Source: Kiloniellaceae bacterium (lineage in GTDB: Bacteria > Pseudomonadota > Alphaproteobacteria > Kiloniellales > J153). Taken from it: 64,000 bases of DNA. The notes under the pieces were generated by a model. The model did not search any database, was not told where the DNA came from, and worked only from the letters and a program-made list of their open reading frames with translations. The stretch spans positions 1-64,000 of the forward strand of contig JAJFGJ010000024.1 in the NCBI GenBank assembly GCA_021776175.1, written 5' to 3'. The position numbers were made by a program, and so were the translations under genes. This document shows, one piece after another, positions 55,891 through 64,000 of this stretch (the first letter of the stretch is position 1; each line of letters begins with the position of its first letter).

Positions 55891-57987
55891 ATGGAGTTGC
55901 GCGGCAGGCGCGTCCTGATTTGCGATTGCGAAGAGACCATGCCCCTGGACGCGGGCCGGCTCGCCAAGGCGTGCCAGGCCGTGGGAGCCACGGGCGAGGT
56001 GGAGTTGAACAGCCAATTGTGCCGGGCTCAGCTTGGCAATTTCCAGCGCGCGATCCTGGGTCGGGACCCGGTGCTGGTCGCCTGCACCCAGGAAGCGCCT
56101 CTGTTCACCGAGATCGCCACCGAGGACAATCCGGCCGCCGAGGTTGGTTTCGTCAACATCCGCGAGCGCGCGGGCTGGTCGGCCGAGGCGAAGGACGCGA
56201 CCCCCAAGATCGCGGCGCTGCTGGCCGAGGCGGCCATGGATATCGAGCCGGGCCCCGCCATGACCCTGGTCTCGCACGGCGTTTGCCTGGTCTACGGCAC
56301 CGATGAGCGCGCGTTCGAGGCGGGACGGCAATTATCGTCGCGCCTGGATGTCACCGTCCTGCTCAACCGGCCCGGAGAGATCGTGCCGCCGCGAATCATG
56401 GACGTGCCCATATTCCAGGGCACGATCACCCAGGCCAAGGGCCACTTGGGCGCCTTCGGGATCACACTCAACGGCTATGCGCCGACGACGCCCTCGGGGC
56501 GCGCCGCCCTCGCCTTCGAGGCACCGCGCGACAATGCCTTCTCGGAATGCGATTTGATCCTGGATATGTCCGGGCGGGCGCCGCTGTTCACGGCGCATGA
56601 AAAGCGCGACGGATATCTCCACGTCGATCCGGACGATCCGGTCGCGCTCCAGAAAGCGATCTACGAGCTGGCCGACATGGTCGGCGAGTACGAAAAGCCA
56701 CGCTATATTCGTTTCGACGGCGACCTTTGCGCCCATTCGCGCGCCCGCAAGACCGGCTGCACGCGCTGCTTGGACCTTTGCCCGGCTTCGGCGATCCAGC
56801 CGGCCGGCGACGTCGTGGCAATCGACCCGCACCTGTGCGCCGGATGCGGCGTCTGCGCGAGCGTCTGCCCGACCGGTGCCGCGACTTATCAATTGCCGGG
56901 CGGCGACAGCGTGTTCGAGCGCTTGCGCACCCTGCTCGATGCCTACCGCAAGGCCGGCGGCGAGGCCCCCGTCCTTCTGGTCCACGACACCCGCCATGGC
57001 GAGGATCTGGTCGCCCTGATGGCCCGGAGCGGACGCGGCCTGCCGGCCCGGGTCCTGCCCTTCGCGCTCAACGAGGCCACGCAAGTGGGAATCGACTTCC
57101 TGGCCATGGCGCTCGCCTATGGGGCGGCGGGGATTTGTTTCCTGATCGACCCCAGGAAGCGGGACGATTTGGCCGGCTTGGCCAGTCAGATCGGCCTCGC
57201 CGAAACGGCGATGGAGGGGCTGGGCCATGGCGGCGGCCGGATTCAGGTCCTGGACCATGCGAACCCCGAGGAGATCGAGGCCGCCTTGCACGCCTTGAAG
57301 CGGCTCGCGGCGCCGAAAGCCGGCAATTTCCTGCCCATGGGCGGCAAGCGCACCCGCACCATGCTCGCGTTCCGGCATCTGCACGATCACGCGCCGCGCA
57401 AACCCGAGGTCCTGCCCCTGCCCGCGGGCGCGCCCTTCGGCGCCGTCGAAATCGACACGGCGGGCTGTACCCTTTGCCTAGCCTGCGTCGGCGCCTGCCC
57501 GACCGGGGCCCTGGCCGACGATCCGGACCGGCCCTGGCTCGGCTTCAAGGAAGAGGCCTGTATCCAATGCGGCCTGTGCCGCGTGACCTGCCCCGAATCG
57601 GCCGTGACGCTCGACCCGCGCTTCAATTTCACCGCGGCGGCGCGCGATACCGTAACGGTGAACCAGCAGCAGCCGTTTCATTGCATCCGCTGCGGCAAGC
57701 CCTTCGGCGTCGAGGCGACAATCGAACGGATCGCGGAGAAGCTGGGCGGCAAGCACAGCATGTTCGCCGCCCAGGACCAAATCGAGCGGATCATGATGTG
57801 CGAGGACTGCCGCGTCAGCTCGCAGTTCGAGATCGCCGATAATCCGCTTCAAGGCGCCGCCCGCCCCATCCCGCGGACCACCGACGACGATCTGCGCGAG
57901 CGCGAGATTATGCGCGAGCGCGAAAAACTGCGCGCCGAAGCCGCTAGTCCCGGTGGAAAACCGAACGGCGGCCCGCGCAAGTCCTAG
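55891..57987 (+). CDS. 698-residue multi-[4Fe-4S] protein of a formate dehydrogenase-type locus
   Basis: The ATG at 55891 has AAGGAAGG 7-8 bp upstream. The first 270 residues have CDCEETM near the start and no recognised domain. Ferredoxin motifs follow: CTRCLDLCP (about 290), CAGCGVCASVCP (316), CTLCLACVGACP (527) and CIQCGLCRVTCP (557). A C-terminal Cys4 site is formed by CIRCG (598) and CEDC (636). The C-terminus is charged and helical. No signal peptide or membrane helix is seen, so it should be a cytoplasmic electron carrier or scaffold. Similar proteins occur with fdhD in alphaproteobacteria. Its exact job is not known to me. Confidence 0.85.
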   Translation: MELRGRRVLICDCEETMPLDAGRLAKACQAVGATGEVELNSQLCRAQLGNFQRAILGRDPVLVACTQEAPLFTEIATEDNPAAEVGFVNIRERAGWSAEAKDATPKIAALLAEAAMDIEPGPAMTLVSHGVCLVYGTDERAFEAGRQLSSRLDVTVLLNRPGEIVPPRIMDVPIFQGTITQAKGHLGAFGITLNGYAPTTPSGRAALAFEAPRDNAFSECDLILDMSGRAPLFTAHEKRDGYLHVDPDDPVALQKAIYELADMVGEYEKPRYIRFDGDLCAHSRARKTGCTRCLDLCPASAIQPAGDVVAIDPHLCAGCGVCASVCPTGAATYQLPGGDSVFERLRTLLDAYRKAGGEAPVLLVHDTRHGEDLVALMARSGRGLPARVLPFALNEATQVGIDFLAMALAYGAAGICFLIDPRKRDDLAGLASQIGLAETAMEGLGHGGGRIQVLDHANPEEIEAALHALKRLAAPKAGNFLPMGGKRTRTMLAFRHLHDHAPRKPEVLPLPAGAPFGAVEIDTAGCTLCLACVGACPTGALADDPDRPWLGFKEEACIQCGLCRVTCPESAVTLDPRFNFTAAARDTVTVNQQQPFHCIRCGKPFGVEATIERIAEKLGGKHSMFAAQDQIERIMMCEDCRVSSQFEIADNPLQGAARPIPRTTDDDLREREIMREREKLRAEAASPGGKPNGGPRKS

Positions 57988-58003
57988 GGTCGCGGAGCAT
58001 CGT

Positions 58004-58636
58004 TCAAGCGTAGAAGGGTGAGTTTAGATATCGGCTCGCCTCCCGCGTCACGTTTGCATCGAAGACGCGCGTATAGAAAGCCGCGTTCATATTGGCCGCA
58101 GTTTTCGGAAATTCCTCCAGCGCGAAAGCCTGGGCATTCTCAAGAGTATCGAAAGCATCTAGACCGCCAAGGGTATTGGTGTGAAGACCGCTCAACCATG
58201 TCTTGGCCAAAAGGCCGGGTAGCTGTTTCAATACGGGGTTGCGTTGCCGCCAGGGCGCGTTCTCGAAGGGCACGTTGACCTGCACTTCGGTGTAAACGAA
58301 TGCGCCGGGTTCTTGGCCAAGCTTTGCGCCAAAATGCGGTGAGTTCAAACCCAGGCTCGCTTCCTTCACTGGCAGGGCGTCGAATATTCGCGTGGTGTGC
58401 GCGACGCCGAAATTCTTGGCTTCGCCTGGGAAGTAACCGGTAACGAATTTCCGGGCGTTTTCGATGCTGTCGAAAGAGTAAAATCCACCGACCGAGTTGT
58501 TCCCAAGGCCCGAGAGCCAGGTTTTGCCGATGAAACCCGGTTGCAGGCGCAAGGCATCGCTGACGTCCCGCCATGGCGCATCGCCAAATGGGATTGAAAT
58601 TTGAAGTTCCGTGTAGACGAACGCTTTTTGAGGCAT
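58004..58636 (-). CDS. Tandemly duplicated ABM/YdhR-like protein
   Basis: 210 residues in two copies of about 100: AFVYTELQISIPFGDAPWRD against AFVYTEVQVNVPFENAPWRQ, then KTWLSGL in both, and SLGLNSPHFG against SRYLNSPFYA. The pattern and length suggest the ferredoxin-like alpha/beta-barrel of YdhR and antibiotic-biosynthesis-monooxygenase relatives, which usually dimerise; here the dimer is covalent. AAGGGA lies 5 bp before the ATG. It is divergent from an HxlR regulator with two operators between them, so it is the likely target gene. Confidence 0.78.
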   Translation of the reverse strand: MPQKAFVYTELQISIPFGDAPWRDVSDALRLQPGFIGKTWLSGLGNNSVGGFYSFDSIENARKFVTGYFPGEAKNFGVAHTTRIFDALPVKEASLGLNSPHFGAKLGQEPGAFVYTEVQVNVPFENAPWRQRNPVLKQLPGLLAKTWLSGLHTNTLGGLDAFDTLENAQAFALEEFPKTAANMNAAFYTRVFDANVTREASRYLNSPFYA

Positions 58637-58658
58637 GGAATTCCCTTTTCGCTATTAA

Positions 58659-58673
58659 CTTGCAAAATGCAAG
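58659..58673. promoter_or_regulatory. HxlR operator candidate, site 1
   Basis: CTTGCAAAATGCAAG is a perfect 6-3-6 inverted repeat. Its complement, CTTGCATTTTGCAAG, differs from site 2 at one base. It lies just before the TATAAT at 58675-58680. Confidence 0.65.
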
Positions 58674-58695
58674 GTATAATCATCTAAACACACGA

Positions 58696-58710
58696 CTTGC
58701 ATTTTACAAG
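58696..58710. promoter_or_regulatory. HxlR operator candidate, site 2
   Basis: CTTGCATTTTACAAG matches site 1 (reverse strand) at 14 of 15 positions. The centres are 37 bp apart. It lies 22 bp before the regulator's ATG, so autoregulation and control of the divergent gene are both likely. Confidence 0.65.
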
Positions 58711-58731
58711 TTATTTTTTTAGACTGCCGGC

Positions 58732-59136
58732 ATGAGAAACGAGAGCAAGAGACGTCAATCCGGCTGCCCAATCGCCTTTGGGCTAGATACCTTCGGGGAT
58801 CGTTGGAGCTTGCTGATCGTTCGCGAAATCATGCTGAGGGGAAATAAGACCTACAGCGAGTTCTTGGCGGCGGAGGAGGGAATATCGACGAATATTCTTA
58901 TCGACCGGCTGAAACACCTAGAGACCGAAGGTATCGTTGAAAAAAACCGCGATCCGGATAATCGCCGGAGTTTCGTTTACTCGCTGACTCAAAAGGGCCG
59001 GGATCTGGCGCCGATAATCCTGGAAATCATTTTATGGAGCGGGGCGCACGATCACAGGCCGTCTGCCCTCCGGGATGTACTGAAGAAAATCGAGAACGAC
59101 CGCGAGGGCTTTGAAGCGGGCCTGCGAGCCGGATAA
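58732..59136 (+). CDS. HxlR-family transcriptional regulator
   Basis: A 134-residue winged-helix regulator: CPIAFGLDTFGDRWSLLIVRE with the N-terminal cysteine conserved in redox/electrophile-sensing HxlR proteins, YSEFLAAEEGISTNILIDRL as the recognition region, and NRRSFVYSLTQKGRDLAPII as the wing. It probably represses the divergent ABM-like gene through the two palindromes in the shared intergenic region, with a reactive compound as signal. Confidence 0.92.
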   Translation: MRNESKRRQSGCPIAFGLDTFGDRWSLLIVREIMLRGNKTYSEFLAAEEGISTNILIDRLKHLETEGIVEKNRDPDNRRSFVYSLTQKGRDLAPIILEIILWSGAHDHRPSALRDVLKKIENDREGFEAGLRAG

Positions 59137-59189
59137 CGGCGCGCGAAGCGAAAGTTGGATCGTGCTCTAACCCTGGAAGCGGGGCCGGA

Positions 59190-59747
59190 TTACGGCGCCT
59201 CCCGCGACCATTCAATGAGCTTCTCGCGCAGGACCTCGAAGCGGGCGCCGGCGGCATCGGCGAACAAGGGGTCCTCTCGCGGCCCGATCTCCGCTTCGAT
59301 TTCGGCGAGGTCGCTCGCGCTCAAGGCCTTGGCCGCCGCCGGCAGGAAAACCTCTTCTTCCTTGCGAATGTGGGCGCGGTAGTGCTCGACGAAATCCCTG
59401 GCCATGGCGTCGAAGTTATCGCGCCGGACCTCGAACTCTTGCAGAACGTCATCGACGGCGGCGGCGAAACGCCGCGTCTCGGCCTTGAGGGTCTGATGCT
59501 CCGCCTCCAGGTCGCCGACCGCCTCGGCCGCCGCCGGGTCGCGCGCGCGCAGCCGCCGAAGTATCGAATCTTCCATGGGATGATGATAAAGCTCGGGGTA
59601 ATTAAGGCAGTAATCGACAATGCCGCGAATAATATCGTAGTCGGGTATCTCACCGGCGTCGAACACGGCCAACTGCCGCTCGATCGCGTCCAGCAGCTTC
59701 GTCAGATTGGCATGATCCGTGTGAATGGTATCTATCGCATTGGCCAC
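59190..59747 (-). CDS. Hemerythrin HHE domain protein
   Basis: A 185-residue four-helix bundle with the di-iron pattern: HTDHANL, YHHPMEDSIL, EAEHQTLKAE and HYRAHIRKEEEVFLPAA. The GTG at 59747 has GAGGAG 8 bp upstream and is the best start; a TTG at 59762 has none. Proteins of this type act in oxygen/nitric oxide sensing, binding or iron-centre repair. No linked partner gene is seen. Confidence 0.9.
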   Translation of the reverse strand: MANAIDTIHTDHANLTKLLDAIERQLAVFDAGEIPDYDIIRGIVDYCLNYPELYHHPMEDSILRRLRARDPAAAEAVGDLEAEHQTLKAETRRFAAAVDDVLQEFEVRRDNFDAMARDFVEHYRAHIRKEEEVFLPAAAKALSASDLAEIEAEIGPREDPLFADAAGARFEVLREKLIEWSREAP

Positions 59748-60102
59748 GGCGGTACTCCTCAAGCGCGGTCTCTGCCGGAATATTAAAGACAGTTTAACAT
59801 GTCCGCGCCCGGATCGAATTGACGTGGCTCAAGGACCGGCTAAGCACTTTGAAATACGGCGTAAAACTTAGACTGCCGAGTTAGGTATTGTTAACCAATC
59901 CCTGCGAGGTTAAATAAGATAACGTTTTTACGAACTTCGAGCATGCTTTAGAGCGGGTTCGAAGTCATCGAAGGACGCGAGGCTTCGGCTGAACCATGTC
60001 GGGCACCGGCAAGCACACAAATTCGCCTAGGACGGTCGCGCTGGGCAGCGCGGACCGTTGGGAAGCGCGCGCGCCAGCGCCGGGGTTCACGGGCCGCTCA
60101 TC
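59748..60102. other. 355-bp region upstream of leuA
   Basis: It carries a possible leuA promoter at 59888-59916. No leader peptide with a run of leucine codons and no T-box were seen. Confidence 0.45.
59888..59916 (+). promoter_or_regulatory. Possible leuA promoter
   Basis: TTGTTA (59888-59893) and TAAATA (59911-59916) are spaced by 17 bp in an A/T-rich patch. The site is about 185 bp upstream of the ATG. Confidence 0.35.
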
Positions 60103-61650
60103 ATGACCGAGACCAATCGCGTCAAAATCTTCGACACCACCCTGCGCGATGGGGAGCAGTCGCCCGGCTGTTCCATGAACCTGGAAGAAAAGCTTCAGGT
60201 CGCGGCGGCGCTGGAAGACATGGGCGTCGATATTATCGAGGCCGGATTTCCGATTGCCTCCAACGGCGATTTCGAGTCCGTGCGCGAGGTCGGATTACTG
60301 GTCAAGAATTCGACCGTGGCCGGCCTGGCGCGGGCCACCGTGCGCGACATCGACCGCGCCTGGGAGGCTCTGAAGGGAGCGGCCCAGCCGCGCATACACA
60401 CCTTCATTTCGACCAGCCCCCTGCACATGAAATACAAGCTGCAGATGGAACCCGATGCGGTCCATCAGGCGGTCATCGACAGCGTCAGCCATGCCCGCGA
60501 CCTGTGCGGCGACGTCGAATGGTCGCCGGAAGACGGGACCCGGAGCGAACACGACTTCTTATGCCGCTGCATCGAATCCGCGATCAAGGCGGGGGCCGGC
60601 ACGATCAATATTCCCGACACGGTCGGCTACACCATCCCGGCGGAATTCCGGGCCTTGATAGAGATGCTGCGCGACAGAGTCCCCAATATAGACAAGGCCG
60701 TGATTTCCGTGCATTGCCATAACGACCTGGGCCTGGCGGTCGCGAACTCGCTCGCCGCGGTCGAGGCCGGCGCGCGCCAAGTCGAATGCACGATCAATGG
60801 AATCGGCGAGCGGGCCGGTAACGCCGCCATGGAAGAGGTGGTCATGGCCCTGCGCACCCGGCGCGACGCCATGCCTTTTACCACCGGCGTCAAGACCGAG
60901 GCCATCACCCGCACCTCACGCCTGGTCTCGGCGATTACCGGGTTTTCGGTCCAGCCGAACAAGGCCATCGTCGGCGCCAACGCCTTCGCCCACGAGTCGG
61001 GCATCCATCAGGACGGTTACCTGAAGCATAGCGAGACCTACGAGATCATGACCCCCGAATCGGTCGGGCTGCACCGCTCGACCCTGGTCATGGGCAAACA
61101 CTCTGGCCGTCACGCCTTCAAGGTCAAGCTGGCGGAGATGGGTTACGGCGACTTGTCGGACAACGCGATCCAGGACGCCTTTCTTCGCTTCAAGGATTTG
61201 GCGGACCAGAAGAAGGACGTCTACGACGAGGATATCCTGGCGCTGATCGACGATACGGTGGTGCGCCACAACGACCGGCTGCAGTTCCTCTCGCTCCAGA
61301 TCGTGTGCGGCTCCAAGGGGCCGCAGACGGCGGAACTGGAATTGACGGTCGATGGCGAGGTCAAGCGCGCGAAAGCCGAGGGCAACGGCCCGGTCGACGC
61401 GACTTTCGCGGCCATCGGGGCGATCTTCCCGCACGATATCAAATTGCAATTGTACCAGGTGCACGCGGTGACCCAAGGCACCGACGCGCAGGCGGAGGTG
61501 ACCGTGCGCCTGGAAGAAGATGGCAGGACCGTGAACGGACAAGGTGCCGATGTGGACACCTTGGTCGCCTCGGCCAGGGCCTATGTGAACGCGCTGAACA
61601 AATTACTTACCAAGCGCGAAAAAACGGCTCCCGCCGCCTTGTCGGCGTGA
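60103..61650 (+). CDS. leuA: 2-isopropylmalate synthase
   Basis: First committed step of leucine synthesis, condensing acetyl-CoA with 2-oxoisovalerate. 515 residues, normal length. FDTTLRDGEQSPGCSMN opens the TIM barrel; the metal site is in SVHCHNDLGLAVANSLA; VECTINGIGERAGNAAMEE and HESGIHQDGYLKH are diagnostic. A C-terminal LeuA allosteric domain (about 390-505) includes the regulatory regions, so feedback inhibition by leucine is likely. ATG at 60103 is chosen because the family N-terminus begins here. Confidence 0.97.
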   Translation: MTETNRVKIFDTTLRDGEQSPGCSMNLEEKLQVAAALEDMGVDIIEAGFPIASNGDFESVREVGLLVKNSTVAGLARATVRDIDRAWEALKGAAQPRIHTFISTSPLHMKYKLQMEPDAVHQAVIDSVSHARDLCGDVEWSPEDGTRSEHDFLCRCIESAIKAGAGTINIPDTVGYTIPAEFRALIEMLRDRVPNIDKAVISVHCHNDLGLAVANSLAAVEAGARQVECTINGIGERAGNAAMEEVVMALRTRRDAMPFTTGVKTEAITRTSRLVSAITGFSVQPNKAIVGANAFAHESGIHQDGYLKHSETYEIMTPESVGLHRSTLVMGKHSGRHAFKVKLAEMGYGDLSDNAIQDAFLRFKDLADQKKDVYDEDILALIDDTVVRHNDRLQFLSLQIVCGSKGPQTAELELTVDGEVKRAKAEGNGPVDATFAAIGAIFPHDIKLQLYQVHAVTQGTDAQAEVTVRLEEDGRTVNGQGADVDTLVASARAYVNALNKLLTKREKTAPAALSA

Positions 61651-61734
61651 GTTGGGTGGGATTTTAATGGATGTCCGGCGCACGGCGCACGTTAAGTGTT
61701 CCCCGCCGCGGCATCGTGATGTAAGGGGCTGTGA

Positions 61735-62781
<1,047 letters not shown>

Positions 62782-62887
62782 GCCTTCAGTTTCTGTTTAT
62801 TTATTTCATGTATTGATTTAGGTTGCTTTCTAGCGAACTTAATTCGCCCGATGACTTATGTCCGGGCGCCCGCCATCGGGAGGCGAC

Positions 62888-63826
62888 GTGAAACGGCCGT
62901 CCGGCTCAATCTCCCATATCACGACGCCGCTTCGGGCGTGGGCGCACAGGTTTGCCTTCCTTCTTCTTATCGCCAGCGCTTTCGGCCTCATGCTCCTGGG
63001 CAAGATGGACACCCTGCTGGTGGAGCGCGCTCGCTCAACGGTCACCGACGCCGTGGCGCCCCTGCTCGACGCGGCATCGCGGCCGGCGGATGCCATCAAC
63101 GACATGATCGATTCCCTGGGTGAGATGGCCGATCTGCGGGGCGAAAACGCCCTTTTACGGCGCGAGAACGACCGCCTGCGCTCCTGGCAGGCCCTGGCGC
63201 GGGAACTCGAGGCGGAGAACGCCGCCCTGCGCGAGCTGACTCATGCGGTTCCGGACTCCAGCTTGCGCTTTGTCAGCGCGCGCGTGATCGGCGACCCCGG
63301 CGGCGCCTTCGCGCGTTCCGTCCTGGTCAACGCCGGCGCCAGAGAGGGCGTTGTCAAAGGCCAAGCCGCGATCACCAGCAACGGCCTGGCCGGCCGGGTC
63401 GCGGAGGTCGGCATGCAGTCGGCGCGCGTGCTTTTGGTCACCGATATCAACAGCCGCATCCCAGTCGCGGTTGGAAGCGGACGCGACCGCGCGATCCTGG
63501 CCGGCGACAACTCGGTTCGCCCCAAGCTTCTTTACTTGGCGCCTGGGGTAGACGTTGCGCCTGGCGACAGAGTGGTCACATCGGGGCACGGCGGCGCTTT
63601 CCCGCCCGGTCTGCCGGTGGGCATCGTATCGCAAGTAGGCGAAGGCGCCTTGCGCATCCAACCTTTCGTGGATTGGGCGCACCTCGAATACCTGCGCCTA
63701 GCCGATTACGAACTTAGCGGCGTGCTGATGGCGCCGGGCGCCATGAACGGAACCATTAGCGCGGATGCAAACCAGGTAAGGGAACACAAGGGCGCGAAGG
63801 GTAAGCCCCAAAGGGCGGAGCGTTGA
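62888..63826 (+). CDS. mreC: Rod-shape-determining protein MreC
   Basis: Periplasmic partner of MreB in the elongasome. A cytoplasmic basic tail is followed by one membrane helix (AHRFAFLLLIASAFGLMLLG), a coiled coil (GENALLRRENDRLRSWQALA) and beta domains with GLAGRVAEVGMQSARVLLVTD. The GTG at 62888 has GGGAGG upstream at short spacing; an ATG at 62858 in the same frame adds ten residues and lacks a binding site. The stop overlaps the mreD start. Confidence 0.94.
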   Translation: MKRPSGSISHITTPLRAWAHRFAFLLLIASAFGLMLLGKMDTLLVERARSTVTDAVAPLLDAASRPADAINDMIDSLGEMADLRGENALLRRENDRLRSWQALARELEAENAALRELTHAVPDSSLRFVSARVIGDPGGAFARSVLVNAGAREGVVKGQAAITSNGLAGRVAEVGMQSARVLLVTDINSRIPVAVGSGRDRAILAGDNSVRPKLLYLAPGVDVAPGDRVVTSGHGGAFPPGLPVGIVSQVGEGALRIQPFVDWAHLEYLRLADYELSGVLMAPGAMNGTISADANQVREHKGAKGKPQRAER

Positions 63827-64000
63827 ACCAGACAGTCTGGACCCGCCTGGACCTCGTCGCCCGCAGCCTGTTTCCGTTTGCACTTACACTACTCCTGGTC
63901 ATGGGCAGTATCGTTCCACTACGGGTTCCCGATTTTTCGCCGATCATGCCCTCTCTAGGACTTATTTCGATTTATTTCTGGGTCATTTACCGCCCGGACC
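63823..64000 (+). CDS. mreD: Rod-shape-determining protein MreD (3' end outside window)
   Basis: The frame starts at a TTG overlapping the mreC stop (TTGA) and reads a basic N-terminus followed by LFPFALTLLLVMGSIVPLRV and a second hydrophobic helix, as in MreD. GGAG lies just upstream. No ATG or GTG is available between the preceding in-frame stop and the first helix. The product continues past the window edge. Confidence 0.8.
   Translation, partial: MNQTVWTRLDLVARSLFPFALTLLLVMGSIVPLRVPDFSPIMPSLGLISIYFWVIYRPD

Overview
The window reads as a chromosomal segment of a GC-rich alphaproteobacterium, probably of the Rhodospirillales type. The leuA - mreB - mreC - mreD order at the right end, the alphaproteobacterial style of the type I secretion and exopolysaccharide genes, and the codon use support this. 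This is inference from gene families; no rRNA or tRNA is present to confirm it.

Left part (1-7.4 kb): the 3' part of a large secreted RTX-type protein (Ig/cadherin-like modules, a seven-repeat FG-GAP/VCBS propeller, lectin-like domains), followed on the same strand by a PrtD-type ABC exporter and its HlyD-type adaptor. Together they are a type I secretion unit that lacks only its outer-membrane TolC partner.

Exopolysaccharide region (7.4-33.1 kb): a minus-strand export module (wza-like, outer-membrane barrel, Wzz/GumC-like, CpsD-like kinase); a more A/T-rich cassette (GT2, GT4, polysaccharide deacetylase, Wzx flippase, methyltransferase); a WbaP/ExoY-type initiating transferase; the four-gene dTDP-L-rhamnose operon rmlBCDA; a 1291-residue multidomain secreted protein; an IS630 remnant beside a short palindromic element; an Alg14/Alg13-like glycosyltransferase pair; and an exosortase fused to an EpsI domain. 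The combination points to a rhamnose-containing, exosortase-associated exopolysaccharide.

Giant adhesin region (33.2-46.4 kb): a SapC-family gene follows a 4057-codon RTX adhesin gene on the minus strand. The adhesin has an N-terminal FecR-like (LapA-like retention) segment, tandem cadherin-like repeats, about 1900 residues of autotransporter-like glycine-rich repeats, and RTX blocks interrupted by an inserted propeller-like domain. With the left-end secretion unit this makes the window a surface/biofilm region.

Molybdenum/tungsten region (46.8-58 kb): an overlapping operon fdhD - phytanoyl-CoA dioxygenase-like - mobA; an HCCA-isomerase-like DsbA-fold protein and an SDR; a tungstate transporter tupBCA with a palindrome over its likely promoter; a zinc alcohol dehydrogenase; a carbonic anhydrase co-directional with an excisionase-type HTH/periplasmic-binding-fold regulator; and a divergent 698-residue multi-[4Fe-4S] protein. 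These look like support functions for a W- or Mo-dependent formate or aldehyde enzyme encoded elsewhere.

Right end (58-64 kb): a tandemly duplicated ABM-like protein divergent from an HxlR regulator, with two near-identical operators between them; a hemerythrin; leuA; and the start of the mreBCD cell-shape operon, cut by the window edge in mreD.
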